A stretch of DNA of 64,000 nucleotides from Paraburkholderia tropica (GCF_900109265.1 NZ_FNZM01000005.1:310001-374000); one strand, 5' to 3'; shown: positions 31,575-40,207, counted from the first letter of the stretch. Notes: generated by a model not told the origin, from the sequence alone. Program-made: numbers and translations.

Positions 31575-32441
31575 TCAGACCGTCAGCTCGATCTCGCCTT
31601 CGAAGACGGTCGTGGCCGGACCGGCCATGAAGAGCGATGCGTTTTCGTCGCGCGCGCCGTCCCAGTCGATCGTGAGCGTGCCGCCGTGCGTGTGCACCTT
31701 CACGGGCGTATCGAGCAGACCGCGGCGAATGCCCGCCGCCACCGCCGCGCACGCACCCGTGCCGCACGCGAGCGTTTCGCCCGCGCTGCGCTCGAACACG
31801 CGCAGACGCACTTCGGTGCGCGACACGATTTCCATGAAACCGGCGTTGACCTTGTTCGGGAAGCGCGCATGCGTTTCGACGAGCGGACCTTCCGTGAGCA
31901 CCGGATACGCCTCGACGTCATCGACGACCTGCACCGCATGGGGATTGCCCATCGACACGGCCGAGATCCAGCGCGTCTCGCCGTTCACGTCGATCGGCCA
32001 GAGCGTGTCGTTGCCTTCGCGGCGGCCTTCGAGACCGCTCGCGTCGAACGGCAGACGCGCCGGTTCGAACACCGGGCTGCCCATGTCGACCACGACTTCG
32101 CCGTTCGGCTGCATGGCGGGCGAGATGATGCCGTTCTGCACCTGCACGCGGATGCGGTCCGCCGTGGTGAGCTTGCGATCGCGCACGAATTTCACGAAGC
32201 AGCGCGCGCCGTTGCCGCAATGCTCGACCTCGCCGCCGTCGCAATTGAAGATGCGATAGCGGAAGTCGACGCCGTCGACGGTCGGCTTTTCGACCAGCAG
32301 CAACTGATCGGCGCCGACGCCGAAGTGGCGGTCGGCGAGCGCGCGCACGCGCTCGGGCGTGAGCGCGAGGTCTTCGCTGTAGCCGTCGAGCACGACGAAG
32401 TCGTTGCCCGCGCCGTGCATCTTGGTGAATTTGAGTTTCAT
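31575..32441 (-). CDS. dapF: Diaminopimelate epimerase
   Basis: Converts LL- to meso-diaminopimelate for lysine and peptidoglycan synthesis in the cytoplasm. It has 288 residues. The two catalytic cysteines are visible: Cys75 in E-H-C-G-N-G-A-R and Cys226 in L-A-C-G-T-G-A-C. Start [15 protein letters not shown] is the classic N-terminus. It lies 60 bases after the acyltransferase gene and 131 before DUF484 in the same direction. Confidence 0.98.
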   Translation of the reverse strand: MKLKFTKMHGAGNDFVVLDGYSEDLALTPERVRALADRHFGVGADQLLLVEKPTVDGVDFRYRIFNCDGGEVEHCGNGARCFVKFVRDRKLTTADRIRVQVQNGIISPAMQPNGEVVVDMGSPVFEPARLPFDASGLEGRREGNDTLWPIDVNGETRWISAVSMGNPHAVQVVDDVEAYPVLTEGPLVETHARFPNKVNAGFMEIVSRTEVRLRVFERSAGETLACGTGACAAVAAGIRRGLLDTPVKVHTHGGTLTIDWDGARDENASLFMAGPATTVFEGEIELTV

Positions 32442-32501
32442 GCCGTTATTGTAAGCGACGCGCGGACCCGCGCCCGCGCGCCTTCGGTCGTGGCGAGACG
32501 C

Positions 32502-33389
32502 TTACGAGTAGACGCTCGGTTCGCCGGGCGGCCGCGTCTTGAAGCGCTTGTGCACCCAGTAATACTGCTCGGGAATGCGCGGAATCTGCTCTTCGAGGAA
32601 GGCGTTCATGCGGCGCGCGTCTTCCTCGTCGTTGCCGGTCGGGTAATTGTCCCAAGGTTTGAAGATTTTCAGCCGATAACCTTTGTAATTGGGCAGCACC
32701 TCGCCGATGAACGGCACGACCTGCGCATGGCCCACTTTCGCGAGACGCCCGACCGCCGTGAGCGTGCACGCGGGCACGCCGAAGAAGGGCACGAAGGTGG
32801 AATTGCGCATGCCGTAGTCCATGTCGGCGCCGAGCATCACGGGCTTGCGGTCGCGCAGCCAGCGCAGCACGGCGCGCGCGCTGTCCGCGCGGCTGACCAT
32901 TTCGGCGCCGAAGCGGCTGCGGCCGGCTTTCGCGGCGGCTTCGAACTCGGGGTTCGAGAACGGCTGATACAGCGAGCCGCACGGGCGATGCAGCGAGTAG
33001 TTCAGGAACATCGACCCCGCCTCGATCCCCACGAAATGCAGGCCGAGGAACAGCGTGGGCGGCAGATCGGGATCGGTGAGATCGACTTCGCTGTCGAGCT
33101 GGATCAGCTTTTCGAGCTTCTTCGCCGAGCCGAACCACTGCACGCTGCGCTCCATATAGCTGCGGATGGCCTGGCGGAAATGCTTGCCCGCCACGTCCTC
33201 GCGCTTCTCGTCGCTCCACTCGGGGAAGCACAGGCGCAGATTGGTGTGCACGACGCGCTTGCGGCGGCTCGGGATCTGATAAAGCAGCCAGCCGAGGCCG
33301 TCGCCGAGGCGCGCGACGAAGCCATAGGGCAAGATCGCGAACAGCTTGAGCAGGCCGATGGCGAAACGGGAGCCTAGCTTGCCGAGCAT
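32502..33389 (-). CDS. Lipid A late acyltransferase (LpxL/HtrB family)
   Basis: Inner-membrane acyltransferase that adds a secondary lauroyl or myristoyl chain to lipid A. It has 295 residues, with an N-terminal hydrophobic anchor (about 8-38). The catalytic H-x4-E motif is His118 and Glu123 in G-L-H-F-V-G-I-E, followed by R-x-G-A-E-M family features. A GGGAG ribosome binding site precedes the ATG. Burkholderia genomes usually carry two adjacent lpxL-like genes; only this one lies here, so lauroyl and myristoyl specificity is left open. It is divergent from metK. Confidence 0.9.
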   Translation of the reverse strand: MLGKLGSRFAIGLLKLFAILPYGFVARLGDGLGWLLYQIPSRRKRVVHTNLRLCFPEWSDEKREDVAGKHFRQAIRSYMERSVQWFGSAKKLEKLIQLDSEVDLTDPDLPPTLFLGLHFVGIEAGSMFLNYSLHRPCGSLYQPFSNPEFEAAAKAGRSRFGAEMVSRADSARAVLRWLRDRKPVMLGADMDYGMRNSTFVPFFGVPACTLTAVGRLAKVGHAQVVPFIGEVLPNYKGYRLKIFKPWDNYPTGNDEEDARRMNAFLEEQIPRIPEQYYWVHKRFKTRPPGEPSVYS

Positions 33390-33453
33390 GATGCGGCTCC
33401 CAAGACTGGCGTAAACGAACTGGAGAAGGCGATTGACAACACGCGCGGCGACT

Positions 33454-33482
33454 CTGCGACAAATTAGGGAAGTCGCTATAAT
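33454..33482 (+). promoter_or_regulatory. Candidate promoter for metK
   Basis: A perfect TATAAT lies at 33477-33482, with only a weak -35 (CTGCGA at 33454-33459, 17-base spacer). A TTGACA at 33433-33438 is too far from this -10 (38 bases). Transcription from here would give a leader of about 168 bases. Confidence 0.55.
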
Positions 33483-33485
33483 ACG

Positions 33486-33657
33486 GGCTTCGCCGAGTTA
33501 ACTGACAACTTGCGGGGCGAAGCCGGTTTGCCGCACATCGTTCTTTTCGACCGATCTGCAGGCGCGCCGGTCTGGTAATCCGCTAAAGCGTCGCCGCTTC
33601 GAGGCCCGAAGCTGGCAACGTGAGTACCACCGTCACCAGCTACAAGGAGCCTTACAC
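33486..33657 (+). ncRNA. Structured 5' leader of metK, class unknown
   Basis: The leader between the -10 box and the GTG start is rich in helices. GGCTTCGCC (33486-33494) pairs with GGCGAAGCC (33516-33524), and the loop end TGCGG (33511-33515) pairs with CCGCA (33531-33535). These two stems abut with no gap, an H-type pseudoknot. Later, GACCG pairs with CGGTC around 33549-33572. GCTTCG (33596-33601) pairs with CGAAGC (33607-33612). The overlapping AGCTGG (33610-33615) can instead pair with CCAGCT (33636-33641), which ends just before the AAGGAG ribosome binding site. I cannot match it to a named riboswitch. If transcription starts at about 33489, the first stem is shortened to about six pairs. 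Confidence 0.4.
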
Positions 33658-34845
33658 GTGGCAAACGATTATTTCTTCACCTCCGAATCCGTTTCGGAAG
33701 GCCATCCGGACAAGGTCGCCGACCAGATCTCGGACGCGATTCTCGACGCCATCCTTACGCAAGACAAATACTCGCGCGTTGCAGCGGAAACGCTCTGCAA
33801 CACGGGTCTCGTCGTGCTCGCCGGTGAAATCACCACCACGGCCAACGTCGATTACATCCAGGTCGCGCGCGACACGATCAAGCGCATCGGCTACGACAAC
33901 ACCGACTACGGCATCGACTACCGCGGCTGCGCGGTGCTCGTCGCCTACGACAAGCAGTCGCCGGACATCGCCCAGGGCGTGGACCGCGCGCACGACAACA
34001 ACCTCGATCAAGGCGCCGGCGACCAGGGCCTGATGTTCGGTTATGCATGCGACGAAACGCCCGAGCTGATGCCGCTGCCGATCCACCTTTCGCACCGTCT
34101 GGTCGAGCGCCAGTCGAACCTGCGCCGCGACGGCCGTCTGCCCTGGCTGCGTCCGGACGCGAAGTCGCAGGTCACCGTGCGCTACGTCGACGGCAAGCCG
34201 CACGCGATCGACACGGTCGTGCTGTCCACGCAGCACTCGCCGGACATCGACCTCGGCACGCTGCGCGAAGCCGTGATCGAAGAAGTCATCAAGCCGGTCC
34301 TGCCGGCCGACCTGATCAAGGGCGACATCAAGTTCCTCGTGAACCCGACCGGCCGTTTCGTGATCGGTGGCCCGCAAGGCGACTGCGGTCTCACGGGCCG
34401 CAAGATCATCGTCGACACGTACGGCGGCGCAGCTCCGCACGGCGGCGGCGCGTTCTCGGGCAAGGATCCGTCGAAGGTCGACCGTTCGGCTGCCTACGCC
34501 GGCCGTTACGTCGCGAAGAACATCGTGGCCGCCGGCCTCGCGTCGCGCTGCCTGATTCAGGTCTCGTACGCGATCGGCGTGGCCGAGCCGACCTCGGTCA
34601 TGGTCAACACGTTCGGCACCGGCAAGGTTTCGGACGCGACCATCACGAAGCTCGTGCGCGAACACTTCGACCTGCGTCCGAAGGGCATCATCCAGATGCT
34701 CGACCTGCTGCGTCCGATCTACGAAAAGACCGCTGCTTACGGCCACTTCGGCCGCGAAGAGCCGGAATTCTCGTGGGAAGCCACCGACAAGGCGCTCGCG
34801 CTGGCTGAAGCCGCCGGCACGGAACCCGTCGTCGCGCTGGCGTAA
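33658..34845 (+). CDS. metK: S-adenosylmethionine synthase
   Basis: Makes SAM from methionine and ATP in the cytoplasm. It has 395 residues. Motifs include S-E-G-H-P-D-K (13-19), [11 protein letters not shown] (ATP-binding) and [15 protein letters not shown] (the P-loop-like signature). The start is GTG at 33658, set by AAGGAG at 33644-33649. A long structured leader and a strong terminator frame it as a single-gene unit. It acts downstream of the metX-metW pathway in this window. Confidence 0.98.
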   Translation: MANDYFFTSESVSEGHPDKVADQISDAILDAILTQDKYSRVAAETLCNTGLVVLAGEITTTANVDYIQVARDTIKRIGYDNTDYGIDYRGCAVLVAYDKQSPDIAQGVDRAHDNNLDQGAGDQGLMFGYACDETPELMPLPIHLSHRLVERQSNLRRDGRLPWLRPDAKSQVTVRYVDGKPHAIDTVVLSTQHSPDIDLGTLREAVIEEVIKPVLPADLIKGDIKFLVNPTGRFVIGGPQGDCGLTGRKIIVDTYGGAAPHGGGAFSGKDPSKVDRSAAYAGRYVAKNIVAAGLASRCLIQVSYAIGVAEPTSVMVNTFGTGKVSDATITKLVREHFDLRPKGIIQMLDLLRPIYEKTAAYGHFGREEPEFSWEATDKALALAEAAGTEPVVALA

Positions 34846-34894
34846 GCACGCTGCGTCGTGCGATGCCGCTCGCGCGGCGTCGCACGCGCCATGA

Positions 34895-34936
34895 AAAACC
34901 CCGCAGGGCTCGCGCCCGTGCGGGGTTTTGTTTTTC
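34895..34936. terminator. Bidirectional rho-independent terminator after metK
   Basis: An 11-bp stem AAAACCCCGCA with TGCGGGGTTTT encloses a 13-base loop. It is followed on the plus strand by GTTTTT and preceded by an A-run, so it can also serve the convergent small gene at 34949. Confidence 0.92.
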
Positions 34937-34948
34937 TGCGCGTGTCTT

Positions 34949-35305
34949 TTAACGCATCGCGAAACCGAACCAGCCTTCGCTGCTCGCGCCCATGCGGCGC
35001 GGCCGGCGCGTGTTGCGCGCCGTATGGACGGTCGAGGGCGCGGCGAGCGTGCGCAGCGTCGTGTTCGGACGATAGAGCAGCGTGCGCAGCGAGAAGTGGC
35101 GCGAACCGGCGCGCTGACGCAGCACCGAGAAGAACGCGTGGAACCAGGCGCGCATACCGTCGACGGGGCGCGCTTCACGCACGTGCTGGGCGAGCGCGTG
35201 CGTGCGTGCGGCGTGATGGCGCAGCGCGCGGACGACATGACGGCGGGGGCGCGCGGCCTTCAGTGCGGCGCGAGTCATACGGCGAGTATCGAAAAGGGTA
35301 TGCAT
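34949..35305 (-). CDS. Small basic protein of unknown function
   Basis: A 118-residue frame from the ATG at 35305, rich in Arg, His and Ala and strongly basic. Codon choice is that of a real gene here (CTG, CGC, GCG, TTC dominate), and it ends 13 bases before a terminator that can act in its direction. The middle is amphipathic helical (A-W-F-H-A-F-F-S-V-L-R-Q-R-A); no membrane segment or known motif is seen. The ribosome binding site is weak and the frame is open 28 codons further upstream, so the start is uncertain. I do not recognise a family. Confidence 0.55.
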   Translation of the reverse strand: MHTLFDTRRMTRAALKAARPRRHVVRALRHHAARTHALAQHVREARPVDGMRAWFHAFFSVLRQRAGSRHFSLRTLLYRPNTTLRTLAAPSTVHTARNTRRPRRMGASSEGWFGFAMR

Positions 35306-35874
35306 GGCGTGTGCGGAATCGGGTTCGGTGTGCGCCTCGCGCGACGTGATGCTTCGAGCACCAAACGTGCCTGTTTGCAGGGAAGTCACGATAGCGGAAT
35401 TCGCGCGGCGAGACGCTGGGCGTGCGCAAGGCGAAAGAGTGAGCGCGGGGATCGGCCCGAAGAGGCGAGCGCCTTGCTGGGCAAGGTCTGGCTGGCGGTC
35501 CGTCCGCGCATTGGAGGTGAAGTGCGATGAAACTGCATGCGCGCAGACTACACGCGAATCGTGACGCCAGAAAGTCGGTTAATACCCGCGTGTGCTCAAT
35601 AAAGAGGCATGTCATCGCGCCCTTTCTCGCCATCGCGGTGCGCGTGCGCCATCGGCGTGCTCCGGATACGTTCGCCGCCGGCGCGGGATTGCGCACGCAC
35701 TCATATCATCCGGATGGCTAACGCTTGTCTCCGCCCGAGCCCGCACGCTTTACAATCGAGCGAACGGCGCAGGCTCGGGCAAACAGGCCTCGGGGCGCCG
35801 CTGCTGCGCGCCTCGCGCGTCATCGGAGCCGCTTCGGTGCGCAGCCTTCGCAGGCCTCGAATAACGGAAGTCTC
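35306..35874. other. Intergenic region between the small basic gene and the dioxygenase gene
   Basis: 569 bases that should hold two divergent promoters. For the plus direction, TACAAT at about 35751-35756 is a possible -10. I see no convincing -35, no stable terminator and no gene with good codon use. The overlapping open frames on both strands lack ribosome binding sites. Confidence 0.45.
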
Positions 35875-36639
35875 ATGTCAGTTCAGTCAAAGAAAGAACA
35901 GGTGCAGGCGCTGCGCGAGCGCGGCTTCGTGGTCGTGCCGGGCCTCGTCGCGCCCGAGCGTTGCGACGAGATCAAGCGCATCGCGCAGGAGCAGTTGAAG
36001 GCCGCGCAGGCGCCGGTCGAATTCGAAGCCGACCTGCGTTATCCGGGCGCGCCCGACTCGAAAGATGCGCCGGGCGGTCATACGGTGCGGCGGCTGCTCG
36101 ACGCTTATGGGCGTCATCCGCAATTCGCTTCGTGGGCCACGTCGCCGGAAATCGCGGGCTGGATGGAGCTGTATTTCGGCGAGGAGCCGATGCTCTCGCG
36201 CGTGCATCACAACTGCATGATGACCAAGCATCCCGCGTACGGCAGCCTCACGGGCTGGCATCGCGACGTGCGCTACTGGTCGTTCGAGCGCGACGACCTC
36301 GTTTCCGTGTGGCTCGCGCTCGGGCCGGAAACGGTCGAGAACGGCGGCCTGTGGTTCGTGCCGGGCTCGCATACGGCGCCGTTCACGTCGTCGAGCTTCG
36401 ACGCCGCCAAGTTCTTCCGCTCCGACGTGCCGGAGAATCAGGCGTGGATCGAGCAGGCCATGTCGCCCACGCTGCAAAAGGGCGACGTGGTGTTCTTCCA
36501 CTGCAACACGCTGCATTCGGCCGGTCAGAACCAGAGCAACGACGTGAAGTTCTCGCTCGTCTACACCTACCACGGCGCGAGCAACGTGCCGCTGCCGGGT
36601 TCGCGCTCGGCCTCGAAGCCCGAGGTCAAGCTGGTTTGA
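35875..36639 (+). CDS. Phytanoyl-CoA dioxygenase (PhyH) family protein
   Basis: Fe(II)/2-oxoglutarate-dependent oxygenase fold, 254 residues from the ATG at 35875. The iron triad is His129 and Asp131 (G-W-H-R-D-V) and His214 (T-L-H-S-A-G-Q-N). At the position eleven after the distal His, where PhyH proteins usually have the 2-oxoglutarate-binding Arg, there is Lys225 (V-K-F-S-L). The substrate is unknown; bacterial members act on fatty acyl-CoA, antibiotics or amino acids. No pathway partner is adjacent. The frame is open 50 codons upstream, but the family alignment starts here. Confidence 0.88.
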   Translation: MSVQSKKEQVQALRERGFVVVPGLVAPERCDEIKRIAQEQLKAAQAPVEFEADLRYPGAPDSKDAPGGHTVRRLLDAYGRHPQFASWATSPEIAGWMELYFGEEPMLSRVHHNCMMTKHPAYGSLTGWHRDVRYWSFERDDLVSVWLALGPETVENGGLWFVPGSHTAPFTSSSFDAAKFFRSDVPENQAWIEQAMSPTLQKGDVVFFHCNTLHSAGQNQSNDVKFSLVYTYHGASNVPLPGSRSASKPEVKLV

Positions 36640-36658
36640 CGGTGCAGGTTCGACGATA

Positions 36659-36688
36659 AAGGGCGCGCGCGTCACGCATCGCGCCCTT
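36659..36688. terminator. Weak convergent hairpin between the dioxygenase and DUF3185 genes
   Basis: AAGGGCGCG (36659-36667) pairs with CGCGCCCTT (36680-36688) around a 12-base loop, 20 bases after the dioxygenase stop. Neither side has a long T-tract, so its efficiency is doubtful. Confidence 0.4.
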
Positions 36689-36725
36689 CGTGAAACAGAC
36701 GTGCCGCCGATGTAAAGCCGATGCG

Positions 36726-36932
36726 CTAGCGGCGGCGGCCGCTGAGCGCGAGACCGGTGAGGCCCGCAATGGTCGCGGCCACGCCGGCCACGATCAACGT
36801 CATCGTGCGGTCGGTGGGCGCGCCCGTCACGAGGCGCGAAACGTCGTTCGAGAACGAGTGAAACGACTGGCCGCCGAAGTAGAGCAGCACCACGCCGCAG
36901 GCGATCAGCGCGAACGAAACCGCTTTCATCAT
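36726..36932 (-). CDS. DUF3185-like small membrane protein
   Basis: A 68-residue protein with two membrane helices (about 4-22 and 45-63) separated by a polar loop, matching the DUF3185 pattern (M-K-A-V-S-F-A-L-I-A-C-G-V-V-L-L-Y-F-G). Two ATG codons are adjacent (36932 and 36929). GGGAGG six bases before the first favours it. Function is unknown. It lies convergent to the dioxygenase gene and divergent from mgrA. Confidence 0.82.
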   Translation of the reverse strand: MMKAVSFALIACGVVLLYFGGQSFHSFSNDVSRLVTGAPTDRTMTLIVAGVAATIAGLTGLALSGRRR

Positions 36933-37160
36933 AAGAGACCTCCCGGGGTTGGACGGACGCCGCAGTGTAGGCGAGCCGCGCTTTGGCGTCCATGTTCGCA
37001 TCCCACATGATGGGCCTCTGCACGCATCGCGCGGATTGGCTAACATGGCAGCCCGCGCGGCGTATCGAGCGGGCGCAAACCGCTGCTGGAGCGGCATTCG
37101 CGTGTATCGAGCGCCGCCGCCGGACTTCCTGAAAACCTGTTCTCGTCGAGGATTCAAACG

Positions 37161-38204
37161 ATGGCCTACGAAGCAGCTGCTGAACGCTATTCGGAGATGC
37201 AATACCGCTTTTGCGGCAAGTCGGGACTCAAGCTGCCGGCGCTCTCGCTCGGCCTGTGGCACAACTTCGGCGACACCACGCCGATTTCGACGCAGCGTGA
37301 CATTCTGCGTACGGCCTTCGATCTCGGCATCACGCACTTCGACCTCGCGAACAATTACGGCCCGCCGTACGGCAGCGCCGAAACCAATTTCGGCCGTATT
37401 TTCAAGGACGATTTCCGTCCGTACCGCGACGAGCTGCTGATCTCGTCGAAGGCCGGCTGGGACATGTGGCCGGGTCCGTACGGCCAGGGCGGCGGCTCGC
37501 GCAAGTACGTGCTCGCGAGCCTCGACCAGAGCCTGCAGCGCATGGGCCTTGATTACGTCGACATCTTCTACTCGCACCGTTTCGATGTGGAAACGCCGCT
37601 CGAAGAAACCGCCGGCGCGCTCGCCACGGCCGTGCAGCAGGGCAAGGCGCTGTACGTGGGCATTTCGTCGTATTCGGCGCAGAAGACGCGTGAAATGGCG
37701 AAACTGCTGGCCGAGTACAAGGTGCCGCTGCTGATTCATCAGCCGTCGTACAACCTGCTCAACCGCTGGATCGAGCACGATCTGCTCGACACGCTCGAAG
37801 ACATCGGCACGGGCAGCATCGCGTTCACGCCGCTCGCGCAGGGCCTGCTCACGAACAAGTATCTGAACGGCGTGCCGGAAGATGCGCGCGTGAACCGTCC
37901 GGGCGGCGGTTCGCTCAAGAGCGAGCATCTGAGCGCGCAGAACATCGAGCACGTGCGCAAGCTCAACGAACTCGCGCAGCGTCGCGGCCAGAGCCTCGCG
38001 CAGATGGCGATCGCCTGGACGCTGCGCGGCGGCCGCGTGACCTCGGCGCTGATCGGCGCGAGCCGCGCGGAGCAGGTGCGCGAGAACGTGGCGGCGCTGA
38101 AGAACATCGAGTTTTCGGCCGAAGAGCTGGCCGAGATTGATCGTTTCGCGACCGAAGGCGGCGTGAATCTGTGGGAAAAGCCGTCGACCGATCAGCACAT
38201 CTGA
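37161..38204 (+). CDS. mgrA: L-glyceraldehyde 3-phosphate reductase / aldo-keto reductase (YghZ type)
   Basis: NADPH-dependent aldo-keto reductase of the AKR14 group, 347 residues with a TIM-barrel fold. The catalytic tetrad is visible: Asp in H-F-D-L-A-N-N-Y-G, Tyr in the same motif, Lys in S-S-K-A-G-W and His in Y-S-H-R-F-D. Close relatives in E. coli reduce L-glyceraldehyde 3-phosphate and detoxify methylglyoxal. It ends at a strong terminator and appears to be a single-gene unit. Confidence 0.93.
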   Translation: MAYEAAAERYSEMQYRFCGKSGLKLPALSLGLWHNFGDTTPISTQRDILRTAFDLGITHFDLANNYGPPYGSAETNFGRIFKDDFRPYRDELLISSKAGWDMWPGPYGQGGGSRKYVLASLDQSLQRMGLDYVDIFYSHRFDVETPLEETAGALATAVQQGKALYVGISSYSAQKTREMAKLLAEYKVPLLIHQPSYNLLNRWIEHDLLDTLEDIGTGSIAFTPLAQGLLTNKYLNGVPEDARVNRPGGGSLKSEHLSAQNIEHVRKLNELAQRRGQSLAQMAIAWTLRGGRVTSALIGASRAEQVRENVAALKNIEFSAEELAEIDRFATEGGVNLWEKPSTDQHI

Positions 38205-38246
38205 TCGCGCGCGTCCGGTGTGCGGACGCGTGAAGATGGACGCCCG

Positions 38247-38276
38247 ACGCCTCGCTTCATGCGAGGCGTTTTTTAT
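38247..38276 (+). terminator. Rho-independent terminator of mgrA
   Basis: A perfect 9-bp stem ACGCCTCGC with GCGAGGCGT encloses a five-base loop and is followed by a run of six T, 43 bases after the stop. Confidence 0.93.
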
Positions 38277-38392
38277 TCGGCATCAACGTTGTCATGCGCG
38301 GTGACAGGCCTTGCGACGCCGAAGGCTGCGCGTCCTGGGGCTGTCACGGAGCGCTGCTAACGTCGCGGCAGTCTTTGCACTGAGGATTGCCG

Positions 38393-39478
38393 ATGGAGTC
38401 GACGAGCGCCGTTCGTACCCTGGGCGAGGCAGTGTCCGCACCGCCTGCCGCTGCGCCGCGCGCGTCCGCCGGCACGGCAGGCCGCCGCATGCCCGGGCGC
38501 ACACCCGCACGCAAACCCGATCTGCGCGCCAACACCGCGCTCATCGCCGTCGCCACGCTTGCGCTCGCGTATCAACTGTTCGGTTTGCCACTGCTGTTGC
38601 GCGCGGCGGGCGGCCCGACTTTCGCGCTGATGGCGTCGCTCGTGCCGGTCGTGCTCGCCACGCCGATCCACTGGGGATTGATTCACGAAGGCATCCACGG
38701 GCAATTGCTGCGCTCGCGACGCGCGAACGAAATCGTCGCGCGCTTGCTGGCCATCGGCATGGCGATGCCGTTCGACGCCGTGCGTTTCGGACACCTGATG
38801 CATCACCGCTTCACGCGCGAGGCGTTCGATCGTCCCGACGTCGATGATGCACACGGCCCGCGCTGGCTGCGTCGCCTCGCGTGGTACGTGCGGCTGCTTG
38901 GCGGCCTGTATGTGGGCGAACTGCTCGTGCCGCTGCTCGCGTTTCTGCCAGTGCGGCTCGCGCGCACGCTCGTCGCGCGCGGCGTGGGCACGCCCGGCGA
39001 ACGCGCGAGCGCCGAGGACGTTCAGGTGCAGCGTCTTTTTGTGAATCACGCGACCGATCCGCAAAAGCGCCGCCGCGCACGGCGCGACTGGCTCTGCTCG
39101 CTGGCGCTGTATGCGTGCGCGTTCGCGCTGTACGGGAAGGCGTGGCCGGTGCTGGCCGCGGCGATGTTCGCGCGCGGCTTGTGGCTGTCGCTCGCGGATA
39201 ACCTGCCGCATTACGGCGTCGCGCTCGACGAGCCGGGTCGCTCGCGCGACTTTCGGGTGCCGCGCGTGATCGGCTTGATGCTGATGAATCATCATCTGCA
39301 TCGGCAACATCATCTGTATCCGACGCTGCCGTGGGTCGCGCTGCCCGCGCTCGTCGCCGACCATGATGATGCGGACGATGCCGCCGCATCCGCGACGACG
39401 CGCGAGGCGTACTGGCGCGCGGCCGCGCGTCAGCTCAAGGGATTGCAGCCGGGTGTAGGGGAGTGCGGTTTGCGCTGA
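38393..39478 (+). CDS. Fatty acid desaturase-type membrane di-iron protein
   Basis: Integral-membrane di-iron oxygenase of PF00487, 361 residues. Three histidine boxes are present: H-E-G-I-H (98-102), H-L-M-H-H (134-138) and the late H-H-L-H-R-Q-H-H, with helices between. The first 45 residues are a Pro/Ala/Arg-rich cytoplasmic tail. The start ATG at 38393 follows TGAGGA by six bases; an in-frame TTG at 38387 is less likely. The product could be a fatty acyl desaturase or a carotenoid-type hydroxylase. No lipid or carotenoid gene is adjacent. Confidence 0.85.
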   Translation: MESTSAVRTLGEAVSAPPAAAPRASAGTAGRRMPGRTPARKPDLRANTALIAVATLALAYQLFGLPLLLRAAGGPTFALMASLVPVVLATPIHWGLIHEGIHGQLLRSRRANEIVARLLAIGMAMPFDAVRFGHLMHHRFTREAFDRPDVDDAHGPRWLRRLAWYVRLLGGLYVGELLVPLLAFLPVRLARTLVARGVGTPGERASAEDVQVQRLFVNHATDPQKRRRARRDWLCSLALYACAFALYGKAWPVLAAAMFARGLWLSLADNLPHYGVALDEPGRSRDFRVPRVIGLMLMNHHLHRQHHLYPTLPWVALPALVADHDDADDAAASATTREAYWRAAARQLKGLQPGVGECGLR

Positions 39479-39644
39479 CATGCGCGGCAAGTAGCGCGGC
39501 ACGCCCAGGCGTCCGCGCATGACGGCGCGCCTGCATGCGCCTGAGCGGACTCAAGCGCACGTCAGCCACGCCAGACAACCTCGCAGACGACGCGGAACCC
39601 CCAAACGTCCGCAGTGTCCGCGCCGTTGCGCGCCGTCTGAATCG

Positions 39645-39830
39645 CTACATCAGCGCCGGCAACGTTTCGACCAGCGCGACCGCGACCATGGCGCCGATCA
39701 GTGCGCCGATCACGCGCAAGGTGTTGTGCCGGAATTCGGTCGCGCAGGGCAAGGCGCCGAGAAAGAGCGCGCCGGCAAGGGCCATCGGGATGATCATCAC
39801 GAAATCGCCGATCGTGAAATATCCTTCCAT
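39645..39830 (-). CDS. Small two-helix membrane protein of unknown function
   Basis: A 61-residue frame from the ATG at 39830 with an ideal AAGGAG ribosome binding site seven bases upstream. It has two hydrophobic helices (about 8-28 and 38-58) joined by a short loop containing C-A-T-E-F-R-H-N. I do not recognise a family. It is convergent with the desaturase gene. Confidence 0.7.
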   Translation of the reverse strand: MEGYFTIGDFVMIIPMALAGALFLGALPCATEFRHNTLRVIGALIGAMVAVALVETLPALM

Positions 39831-40207
39831 GCTCGTCTCCTTTTTTCGTGGGGCGGCAGGCGCGGCGCGTTCAAACGGCTTTCTTCTGTCGCACGGCGTG
39901 CGGCGCTGCGGCTGCGGGCCTGAATCGAGTATAGGTGAGGCTTGCAAACGAGACGCCTCCCACGCGTGCCGCGTGTGCGCCGCCGCACGGCCGCGCAGGC
40001 CCGTGTGGCGGGACCTCGCGGCGTCGCGACGGACACCGTGCGGTGCGCGCGCGCAGCGACTTCAGGTTACGAACAGCTTTCGATTCGATGCGTGCTGCGT
40101 CGAATGTCGCTTCGAATGCAGCTTCGAATGCGCGCTCGAATGCATCCGGGCTGCGCCGTTTGATGCACCGTTGATGCACCCTCAGCCGCCCCGCCGGACC
40201 TGACCGA
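39831..40207. other. Intergenic region with short tandem repeats
   Basis: 377 bases between minus-strand genes. It contains four copies of a TCGAATG core at exact 12-base spacing (40100, 40112, 40124, 40136). Two copies of TTGATGCACC lie at 40160-40169 and 40171-40180. An open frame on the minus strand (39871-40179) crosses the repeats but has no ribosome binding site, and I do not call it. Confidence 0.5.
40100..40147. repeat. 12-bp tandem repeat, four copies
   Basis: Four degenerate 12-base units, each with TCGAATG, start at 40100, 40112, 40124 and 40136. The spacing is exact while the remaining five bases vary. The origin is unknown; a decayed coding repeat or a binding-site array are both possible. 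Confidence 0.7.

Noticed and set aside
33433..33482. TTGACA at 33433 combined with TATAAT at 33477 as one promoter
   Set aside because: The spacing is 38 bases, far outside the range for a sigma-70 promoter.
33549..33590. Second SAM-II-like pattern in the metK leader (GACCG/CGGTC stem followed by CGCTAAA)
   Set aside because: The stem-loop and CTAAA tail resemble SAM-II, but the loop lacks the GATTTG start and has only 14 bases, so I do not call an aptamer.
39871..40179. 102-codon minus-strand frame across the 12-bp repeats
   Set aside because: The repeat period is a multiple of three, which alone gives an open frame. There is no ribosome binding site and the rest is Arg/Pro/Ala-rich.
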